Made by a program: the position numbers and the translations under genes. DNA of 6,454 bases from a bacterium (GTDB lineage Bacteria > Bacillota_I > Bacilli_A > RF39 > UBA660): NCBI GenBank assembly GCA_004560915.1, contig SFTR01000064.1:1-6454 (forward strand), given 5' to 3'. The notes under the pieces were generated by a model. It did no database searches and had not been told where the DNA came from. It worked only from the letters and a program-made list of their open reading frames with translations. Below are positions 1-5,722 of the stretch, piece after piece. Within the stretch, counting starts at the first letter, position 1; every line of letters begins with the position of its first letter.

Positions 1-1674
1 GAATGCAAATACTGAGATAGCTATTACTGCAAATGTTATACTCATCATTCCAGTCTTAGGATTAACAAGTGGTGAATTAGTAAATATAACTTTAACTGTA
101 ACATTGCTATTAGGCATAACAAACTTATTACCACTCACTTTAATAACATTTCCATCTTTATCAGTAACAATTATCTTATCAATTCTATACCCATCTCCAG
201 CTTTAGCAGCAATTGTTATTTCATCTCCAGCTTTAGCATTATCTAAATTAACTTCTATTGTTCCTTCACCCTCAGTTTCTTTATTTATCATATAATTACT
301 AGAATATTTAACAATATATGCTTGATCAATATAAGCTTCAGGATGAGCATAAGCTTCAGGATGAGCATCTGAAAATGATGAATCTTTTGTAGCTTTTCTT
401 ATCTTTGTCTCAATACCACCAACAATTATATAGTTATTATATTTATCAATATCAAACCCAATAAAAGCACTTTTTTTATTTGCTACTTTAGACCATGTTA
501 AATTTAAATCTTTATCATATCTTATTATAAGAAGTTCGCCACTATTTGTATAAAAATTTAGTATATAATTATTAGATTTATCAATATATAATTTTATAAG
601 TTCTGATAAATCTGATAGATTATAATATAAATCACTTAATTCCAAATCTTTTTTATCTTTATAATTACCATTTTTGTCATATGTTTCAAATGATAAATAT
701 ACTTTTGATACATTCTCATTCCCATCGTTGTCTATTACATAATCATAATTAAGTGATAACATCACATACTCATTATTTTCATTTTCAGCAACAGACATTA
801 AAACACTTATATGATTAGAAGGATTTTCTATCTTTTTATTGTAAAATATATTTCCATTATCATCATATTTTATTATATATTTATAATCTTTTTCAATTTT
901 ATTTCCATCTTTATCAAGTGAGAACTCAGCAAAACCACCAACACTTATAATATTATTATCGTTATCAACATAATCATAATATATATTAATTTTAGTATTA
1001 CTATCATTTACTTGATTAAGTTGTTTAGACCATAAAACATTACCATTTTTATCTAACTTTATAATAATTTCATTAAAAGAGAAAATAATGTTTTCATTAG
1101 AAACAACATCTATTGATGATGACAAAATTAAACGTTTAGAATTATAACCTTTATCTAAAGTTATAACTTTTTCCCATAAAATAGTACCATTAGAATCATA
1201 CCTTACCAATACTAATGGTCGAAGATTAGATACTTGATTCTTTTGATTATTTTCTTCATTATATAATCCTAATGCTAAAGCTCCCCCATCAGATGTTTCT
1301 CTAGTTTTAAAAAACAAATAAGCATTCTTATTAATTCTTTCCCATAATACATTACCATTAGAATCGTATTTAACAATAACTCCATCATAATAAGATGGAT
1401 TTATTGTTATTTCCAAAATATTATCAACTACTTCATTTTTTGAGAAACTACTTTTTAAAAAAGATTCTTCAATATACTTAGTAATGCTTATTCTTTCATT
1501 TGATAAGGTGCCAACTGCATAGTGATTAGTTCCATCATAAGAATCAGTTGCATAATACATTTCATTTAAATCACTTTGTCCCCAGGTTTTTTTCCATAAT
1601 AGTTCAGGCTCACTAGCGCTTACAAAACCTAAACATAAAAATAAACTAATTATTGTAATTAATATTTTCTTCAT
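1..1674 (-). CDS. Secreted beta-propeller-like surface protein with InlB-B-like domain and NPKTG C-terminal signal (3' end off window)
   Basis: An open frame of 558 codons runs from ATG at 1674 to the left edge without a stop, so the C-terminus is missing. The start follows an AGGTGA site (1678-1683). Residues 1-21 are a signal peptide (MKK, hydrophobic core, VSA/SE). Residues 25-400 carry degenerate modules of the type K/R-Y-D-x-N-G-N-x-x-W, seen near 102-111, 158-167, 206-215, 269-278 and 385-394, alternating with V-G-G strand motifs; this resembles a beta-propeller such as the SBBP or PQQ-like families. Residues 465-531 look like a divergent InlB B-repeat (GEGTIEV, AKAGDEITI, GYRIDKIIV, FVMPNSNVTVKVIF). 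NPKTG at 538-542 is followed by a hydrophobic stretch to the edge. The paralogue at 1753-2180 predicts that only about a dozen residues, with a basic tail, are lost. I infer an exported, envelope-anchored protein; its ligand or function is unknown. No catalytic motif was seen. Confidence 0.85.
   Translation of the reverse strand, partial: MKKILITIISLFLCLGFVSASEPELLWKKTWGQSDLNEMYYATDSYDGTNHYAVGTLSNERISITKYIEESFLKSSFSKNEVVDNILEITINPSYYDGVIVKYDSNGNVLWERINKNAYLFFKTRETSDGGALALGLYNEENNQKNQVSNLRPLVLVRYDSNGTILWEKVITLDKGYNSKRLILSSSIDVVSNENIIFSFNEIIIKLDKNGNVLWSKQLNQVNDSNTKINIYYDYVDNDNNIISVGGFAEFSLDKDGNKIEKDYKYIIKYDDNGNIFYNKKIENPSNHISVLMSVAENENNEYVMLSLNYDYVIDNDGNENVSKVYLSFETYDKNGNYKDKKDLELSDLYYNLSDLSELIKLYIDKSNNYILNFYTNSGELLIIRYDKDLNLTWSKVANKKSAFIGFDIDKYNNYIIVGGIETKIRKATKDSSFSDAHPEAYAHPEAYIDQAYIVKYSSNYMINKETEGEGTIEVNLDNAKAGDEITIAAKAGDGYRIDKIIVTDKDGNVIKVSGNKFVMPNSNVTVKVIFTNSPLVNPKTGMMSITFAVIAISVFAF
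331..366 (-). repeat. Perfect 18-bp tandem duplication inside the surface-protein gene
   Basis: Bases 331-348 and 349-366 are identical, and two further bases (367-368) continue the match. In the minus-strand gene the unit encodes AHPEAY twice (residues 437-448), just before YIDQA. The frame is kept. The paralogue at 1753-2180 has only a single, diverged block (APSFY) at the matching place, so the duplication is probably recent and specific to this copy. Confidence 0.9.
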
Positions 1675-1702
1675 ACTTCACCTATTTTATTATTCTACAC
1701 AT

Positions 1703-1731
1703 ATTTTATAATAAATTTATTTTAAAGTAAA
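1703..1731 (-). promoter_or_regulatory. Probable sigma-A promoter of the beta-propeller gene
   Basis: On the minus strand a TTTACT -35 box (1726-1731, 4 of 6 matches to TTGACA) and a TAAAAT -10 box (1703-1708, 5 of 6) are separated by 17 bases. Transcription would start near 1696, giving a leader of about 20 bases that contains the AGGTGA ribosome site. The very high A+T content makes chance matches common, so this is moderate support only. Confidence 0.45.
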
Positions 1732-1754
1732 TAAAAACTCCATAACGGAGTTTT
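1732..1754 (-). terminator. Intrinsic terminator after the decayed paralogue
   Basis: A perfect 8-bp stem, AAAACTCC (1734-1741) with GGAGTTTT (1747-1754), encloses a 5-base loop. On the minus strand it ends in a run of five T and begins within the stop codon of the broken gene. It separates the pseudogene from the beta-propeller gene, whose promoter starts at once after it. Confidence 0.75.
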
Positions 1755-2180
1755 ATAAATTCATCTCTTTAGTTTTAAAATACTTGTATTGAAAGAATGC
1801 AAATGCTGAAATAGCTATTACTGCGAATGTTATACTTATCATTCCAGTCTTAGGATTAACAAGTGGTAAATTAATAAATATAACTTTAACTGTAACATCA
1901 CTATTAGGTATAACCAACTTATTAACGATTATTTTAAATAATCCAGTTTTTTTCATCTCCTGCCTTAGCATTATCCAAATTTACATTTACTTCTCCCATT
2001 CCTTCGGTTTCTTTACTAATTAAATAATCAATACCATATTTAATAATATTTGCTTGATCTATATAAAAACTAGGTGCCCACGTTTGTAAACTTAATTCAG
2101 ATTTTAATTGTTCTTCTTTTACAATTCCTCCAACATAAATATAATTGTTATGTTCATCAATATTCAAATCCAAATTTCAT
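1753..2180 (-). pseudogene. Decayed tandem paralogue: C-terminal remnant of the NPKTG surface protein
   Basis: Two overlapping minus-strand frames (2173-1934 and 1971-1753) together reproduce residues 406 to the C-terminus of the neighbouring gene at 1-1674. The first gives NIDEHNNYIYVGG, YIDQANIIKYG, KETEGMGEVNVNLDNAKAGDE; the second gives VIPNSDVTVKVIF, LVNPKTG and a hydrophobic segment ending KYFKTKEMNL. Bases 1795-1920 align with 1-126 without gaps, with about 10 differences. A net 62-base deletion next to 1954 removes the core of the InlB-like domain and shifts the frame. One extra A near 2165 also shifts the frame after the start. ATG at 2178-2180, behind a good AGGAG site (2189-2193), is fused directly to the C-terminal part; signal peptide and propeller (about residues 3-405) are gone. 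From that ATG only seven codons are read before a stop. The remnant shows how the cut-off neighbour should end. Confidence 0.85.
1795..2172 (-). repeat. Paralogous copy of bases 1-459
   Basis: Bases 1795-1920 match 1-126 at roughly 92% by eye with no gap. After a net 62-base gap, 1954-2172 matches about 222-459 at lower identity, with scattered small indels. Both copies lie in the same orientation, so this is a direct duplication of gene 3'-ends and a possible substrate for recombination. Confidence 0.85.
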
Positions 2181-2188
2181 ACTCTACA

Positions 2189-2211
2189 CTCCTACTATAA
2201 AAAGTATAACA
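2189..2211 (-). promoter_or_regulatory. Remnant promoter and ribosome site in front of the decayed paralogue
   Basis: On the minus strand TGTTATACT (2203-2211) is an extended -10 element (TG, one base, TATACT). AGGAG follows at 2189-2193, eight bases before ATG at 2178-2180. No convincing -35 box is seen, which an extended -10 can tolerate. The expression signals therefore look intact although the reading frame behind them is broken. Confidence 0.5.
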
Positions 2212-2230
2212 GTCCATATTTTTTAACATA

Positions 2231-2258
2231 ATTAAAAATTCACTATTTCTAGTGAATT
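2231..2258 (-). terminator. Intrinsic terminator of the TagO/WecA-like gene
   Basis: A perfect 9-bp stem, AATTCACTA (2237-2245) with TAGTGAATT (2250-2258), closes a GAAA tetraloop on the minus strand and is followed by a T-rich stretch. It overlaps the TAA stop at 2257-2259. It ends the transferase transcript just before the promoter remnant of the decayed paralogue. Confidence 0.8.
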
Positions 2259-3351
2259 ATTTCTTTTTAGATTTTTTATTTTGATTAGTTTTTCCTTTTG
2301 ACCAATCAAATACTATATTAGTTTTAAGTATAAAGAATAGTACAATAAATATTAATATTACATAACAACCTGCTACTATCTTTTTATCTCCTAATACATA
2401 GAAAATAGTTGTTACTGAAAATAATATATTAATAGCATAAATTACTAACAATGAACTCTTCTTAGAAAAATGTTTAAGTAATTGATGATGTAAATGTTCT
2501 TTATCAGCATGATCTATACTTTGTCCTTTTAATTTTCTTCTTATTATAGCAAATAATGTATCCATAATTGGAATAGCTAATATTAATAATGGAATAATTA
2601 ATGATGTTAATGTCGTAGTTTTAAATCCAAGTAAGAATATAATAGATATCATAAATCCTAAGAATGTACTTCCTGCATCTCCCTGATATATTCTAGCTGG
2701 TGGAAAATTATGCACTAAGTATCCTAGTGTTGAGCCTAACATAATAAGTGAAAGTATTATATCTAAACCACCAAATTTATTAAGTATAAATCCTATAACA
2801 GCAATAGTTAAAAAGTATATTGATGAAATACCAGCACATAACCCATCTAAACCGTCTATTAAATTAATAGCATTTATTGTAGCAACTATTATTAACATTG
2901 AAATAAGTTCAGGTAAAAATGGAATAGAACTAAATTTAATAGTTATACCAAATAATGTTACTTTAGTAAGTTCAAGTCCTCCATAGAATACCACTATTGC
3001 AGCAACAATTAATTGAACTAAAACTTTATATTTATTAGGCATTGGTGTTTCACTCTTTGTCATATCATCAAAAAGTCCTAAAAGCATAATCAAGAATGAA
3101 CCAATCAATATAGCAATCATTAAATCATTTTTAGGAGCAAATAACATATATCCAAGTAAGAATGCAAAGAATATACCAAGTCCACCTAATAATGGAACAG
3201 GATGTTCTTGTATCTTTCTAGGATCATTAGGTACATCTAATATTTTCAAAAATATAGCTACCTTTTTCATCATTTGAACAAATATTAATGATGCTAAAAA
3301 ACACACTGAAACTATAATAAATATATTATGTCCATTAACATTAAAATCCAT
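2257..3351 (-). CDS. tagO: MraY/WecA/TagO-family polyprenyl-phosphate sugar-1-phosphate transferase
   Basis: This integral membrane enzyme should transfer a sugar-1-phosphate, probably GlcNAc-1-phosphate from UDP-GlcNAc, to undecaprenyl phosphate, starting wall teichoic acid or another surface glycan. Family motifs appear in order (364-aa numbering): DVPNDPRK 39-46, HPVPLLGG 50-57, the Mg-binding pair D95-D96, NAINLIDGLDGL 160-171, GDAGS 224-228, PIMD 261-264 and the histidine motif HLHH 286-289 that marks the WecA/TagO branch rather than MraY. About ten or eleven hydrophobic segments are visible and the tail is lysine-rich. Length is normal for the family. GTG at 3361-3363 would add four residues but has no ribosome site; ATG at 3349-3351 sits four bases behind GGGTGA (3356-3361), so I use it. 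It has its own promoter and terminator. The exact sugar, and teichoic acid versus another polymer, cannot be settled here; the symbol reflects the family branch. Confidence 0.9.
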   Translation of the reverse strand: MDFNVNGHNIFIIVSVCFLASLIFVQMMKKVAIFLKILDVPNDPRKIQEHPVPLLGGLGIFFAFLLGYMLFAPKNDLMIAILIGSFLIMLLGLFDDMTKSETPMPNKYKVLVQLIVAAIVVFYGGLELTKVTLFGITIKFSSIPFLPELISMLIIVATINAINLIDGLDGLCAGISSIYFLTIAVIGFILNKFGGLDIILSLIMLGSTLGYLVHNFPPARIYQGDAGSTFLGFMISIIFLLGFKTTTLTSLIIPLLILAIPIMDTLFAIIRRKLKGQSIDHADKEHLHHQLLKHFSKKSSLLVIYAINILFSVTTIFYVLGDKKIVAGCYVILIFIVLFFILKTNIVFDWSKGKTNQNKKSKKK

Positions 3352-3372
3352 AAATTCACCCACTTAGTAACT

Positions 3373-3401
3373 ATTATAAACTATTAATATTATTTTTTCC
3401 A
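3373..3401 (-). promoter_or_regulatory. Promoter of the TagO/WecA-like gene
   Basis: On the minus strand TGGAAA (3396-3401, 4 of 6 matches to a -35 box) is followed after 17 bases by a perfect TATAAT (3373-3378). Transcription would start near 3366, leaving a leader of about 15 bases with the GGGTGA site. Such a start leaves almost no room ahead of the alternative GTG at 3361-3363, which supports the ATG at 3351. Confidence 0.6.
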
Positions 3402-3464
3402 TTAAAATAGATAAATATTATAAATATTTTAATTATTCTTTATATGTAAAATTCCTTAAATATA

Positions 3465-3493
3465 ATGCAAAATATGTCGTTTTTTGCTATAAT
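3465..3493 (+). promoter_or_regulatory. Extended -10 promoter of the glucosaminidase-cohesin operon
   Basis: TGCTATAAT (3485-3493) is a perfect extended -10 element. A weak ATGCAA (3465-3470) lies 17 bases upstream as a possible -35. The predicted start near 3500 gives a leader of about 28 bases containing AAAGGAG (3516-3522), five bases before ATG. The rest of the 176-base divergent region (about 3402-3464) is plain A/T-rich DNA in which I see no operator. Confidence 0.65.
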
Positions 3494-3527
3494 TATAAAA
3501 GATAATTAAGAGTGTAAAGGAGTACAT

Positions 3528-5714
3528 ATGAAAAAAAGATATATTCTAACTATTATTTTACTAACTTTTTTATGTACACCATTTAATATAAATGCTGCTT
3601 TTGATGCAGAAATAAATGGAAGTGCAGTAAGAATCAGAACAGGTCCTGGTACTAACAATTCAGTAATTGTTTCAGTTAATGCAGGAACATCTATTAAAGT
3701 AGTTGATAAAACTCTTTACGAAGGAAAAGGATGTGACTCTAAATGGCTAAAAATAATTCACAACGAAAAAGAGGGATACGTATGTAGTGAATTTGTTACT
3801 TTCCTAAATACTAGTTATGCTGGTATTAATGTAATTGATTGGACAGCAAGAGTTATCGGAAATAATGTATCAGTAAGAAAAACAGCTTCTTCCAAAGGAA
3901 AACTAATTGAAACTTTAACACTCGGAGCAAATGTAACTATACTTGATACTAGTGGAAACTTTTATAAAATTAAATACTATGGTGAAAAAGTCGGTTATAT
4001 AAGCAAAGATTACGTTGTTAAGAAAAGTGATATTACAGCAATGGATGAAGAATACACAAAAGTATTAAAAGCAAAAGGCTTTCCAGATAGTTATATTCCA
4101 TATTTAACATACCTACATAAGAAATATCCAAACTGGGAATTTAATGCAGACAAAAATAATAGAAGTTTTACTACTTCAGTAGATAAAGAAACTGGTAAAT
4201 GCTATATGCAAACAAAGAATGATAACTATAGGACTTCTTCTACTCCTGCTGAGGGTAGTTCATGGTTTAGGGTTAATGCTGGTGTTATAGCCTTCTATAT
4301 GGACCCTAGAAACTGGCTTACAGAAGATAGAATATTCATGTTTGAAAAACTTGACTATGATAAGAATCTTGAAAAAGAATATCCTACTATTATTAAATCA
4401 ATATTTGGTAGTGGAAAACTAGGAGATGATAAATACACTATACCAATGTTCAATGCAGCTAAATCCTTAGGAATAAGCCCAATTCATGTAGCAAGTAGAA
4501 TTAGATTAGAAGTTGGTGCTTCAGGAAGTGCATCTACTGATGGAAGAGAATTTACTTGGAAAGGTAAAAAATATAGTGGATACTATAACTTCTTCAATAT
4601 AGGTGCTTATGAAACAACAATAGATGGCGTTAAATATTCAGCAGTTACAAGAGGTCTAGCCTACGCTGCTAAACTTGTTGGTAGAACTACTGGAGAACCA
4701 TGGAATAATATTGAAACAGCTATAAGAGAAGGAAGTAGTACACTTGCTAATAACTACGTTACTAAAGGTCAACAAACTATCTTCTATCAAAAATTCAATA
4801 TTGGACCTAACGCAGGTAGTCCTTATGCTCATCAATACATGACAAACATTCAAGCCCCAGCAATCGAAGGAGCTTCCTCTTACAACTCATATAAAAAAGG
4901 TGGATTATTAAATTCTAAAATAATATTTGACATACCTATTTATAAAGACGGAACACTTCCAGCATACACTTCTCTACCAAAAAGTGGAGACACAAATAAT
5001 AACTTAAAATCATTAAGTGTTGTTGGATATTCATTAACCCCATCATTTGATGAAGATATACTTACTTATGACTCATACATTCCAAAAGAATCAACAAGTG
5101 TAACAATAGATGCTAAAACAAGTAGTGATAAAGCAACTATCTCAGGAATCGGAGAAACAAAGATCGATGATGATGAAACAGATATAACAATAACAGTAAC
5201 AAGTGAAGCCGGTGAAGAAAAGAAATATGTAGTTACAATTCATAGAGTTGATGATCCTACTACAGTAAGTATGGTACTTGAAAAAAGTAATTTAAATGTT
5301 AATAGTAGTTATATTTACAATATTAAAAACCAAACAAAAGCAAGTGTTATTAAGTCAGCACTAATTACTTCAGGAGCAAGAAATGTAGTAATTAAAAATT
5401 TAAAAGGACAAGAAATAAAAGATACTGACATAGTTGGAACAAACTACAAAGTTACAATTTCAACTCTACTTGAATCAAAAACATATACATTATCTGTTAG
5501 AGGAGATACAGATGGTGATGGGAAAATTACTATTCTTGATTTACTAGATGTTAGAATGCATATAAAACAAGAAACTAAATTAACAGGTGCAAAATACATT
5601 GCAGGACACGTTAACAGTAATAAAGGAAACGACCGCAAAGTTGGAAGTGATGATATAAATATTCTTGATTTACTAGATATTAGATTACATATAACTAAAG
5701 AAAAATTATTATAG
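3528..5714 (+). CDS. Secreted SH3b-SH3b-glucosaminidase-cadherin-like-dockerin cell-wall hydrolase
   Basis: The 728-aa product begins with a signal peptide (residues 1-23, ending NINA/AF). Two bacterial SH3 domains follow (about 29-90 and 104-164; GSAVRIRTGPGTNNSVI and NNVSVRKTASSKGKLI), which usually bind peptidoglycan. Residues about 180-470 resemble the LytD/GH73-type endo-beta-N-acetylglucosaminidase core: PNWEF 201-205, DPRNWLTE 259-266, ASRIRLEVG with candidate catalytic Glu328, YYNFFNIGA 352-360, and a W392...AI...GQQTIFY stretch. A cadherin-like beta-sandwich lies at about 490-573 (LKSLSVVGYSLTPSF...YVVTIHR). The C-terminus (659-728) is a two-repeat dockerin type I-like module: D660-D662-D664-K666-D671 is a canonical calcium loop, and ILDLLD-R-HI occurs twice. 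The start has AAAGGAG five bases upstream. The cohesin-like partner gene begins 8 bases downstream. I infer a peptidoglycan hydrolase held on the surface by docking. Confidence 0.88.
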   Translation: MKKRYILTIILLTFLCTPFNINAAFDAEINGSAVRIRTGPGTNNSVIVSVNAGTSIKVVDKTLYEGKGCDSKWLKIIHNEKEGYVCSEFVTFLNTSYAGINVIDWTARVIGNNVSVRKTASSKGKLIETLTLGANVTILDTSGNFYKIKYYGEKVGYISKDYVVKKSDITAMDEEYTKVLKAKGFPDSYIPYLTYLHKKYPNWEFNADKNNRSFTTSVDKETGKCYMQTKNDNYRTSSTPAEGSSWFRVNAGVIAFYMDPRNWLTEDRIFMFEKLDYDKNLEKEYPTIIKSIFGSGKLGDDKYTIPMFNAAKSLGISPIHVASRIRLEVGASGSASTDGREFTWKGKKYSGYYNFFNIGAYETTIDGVKYSAVTRGLAYAAKLVGRTTGEPWNNIETAIREGSSTLANNYVTKGQQTIFYQKFNIGPNAGSPYAHQYMTNIQAPAIEGASSYNSYKKGGLLNSKIIFDIPIYKDGTLPAYTSLPKSGDTNNNLKSLSVVGYSLTPSFDEDILTYDSYIPKESTSVTIDAKTSSDKATISGIGETKIDDDETDITITVTSEAGEEKKYVVTIHRVDDPTTVSMVLEKSNLNVNSSYIYNIKNQTKASVIKSALITSGARNVVIKNLKGQEIKDTDIVGTNYKVTISTLLESKTYTLSVRGDTDGDGKITILDLLDVRMHIKQETKLTGAKYIAGHVNSNKGNDRKVGSDDINILDLLDIRLHITKEKLL
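5532..5694 (+). repeat. Duplicated dockerin F-hand segments
   Basis: Bases 5532-5565 and 5661-5694 (34 bases each) differ at only three positions. They encode ILDLLDVRMHIK and ILDLLDIRLHIT, the helices of the two dockerin repeats. The near-identity extends to DNA, including silent positions, which suggests recent internal duplication or gene conversion. Confidence 0.85.
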
Positions 5715-5718
5715 GAGG
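5713..5718 (+). promoter_or_regulatory. Ribosome binding site of the cohesin-like gene, overlapping the upstream stop
   Basis: AGGAGG at 5713-5718 shares its first two bases with the TAG stop of the hydrolase gene and lies four bases before ATG at 5723. This fixes the start of the next gene and points to translation of both genes from one message. Confidence 0.85.
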
Positions 5719-5722
5719 AAAT

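Noticed and set aside
104..295. A 63-codon plus-strand open frame with a hydrophobic product
   Set aside because: It lies wholly antisense to the well-supported beta-propeller gene, has no ribosome site, and its composition follows from the other strand.
1753..2173. Two separate small overlapping genes on the minus strand
   Set aside because: Together they match one continuous stretch of the neighbouring gene, broken by an indel. The first would need a TTG start with a stop codon two codons upstream, and the second has no proper start signals.
3349..3363. GTG at 3361-3363 as the start of the TagO/WecA-like protein
   Set aside because: It overlaps the ribosome site of the ATG at 3351, has no site of its own, and sits within a few bases of the predicted transcription start.
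3413..3429. A 7-bp A/T-only inverted repeat in the divergent intergenic region
   Set aside because: Such palindromes are expected by chance in DNA this A/T-rich. It has no G/C pairs to make a stable hairpin and no link to either promoter.
4656..4853. A 65-codon minus-strand open frame inside the hydrolase gene
   Set aside because: It is antisense to the glucosaminidase domain, has no promoter or ribosome site, and resembles no protein I know.
5444..5638. A 64-codon minus-strand open frame under the dockerin region
   Set aside because: It is a shadow of the dockerin coding sequence with no start signals.
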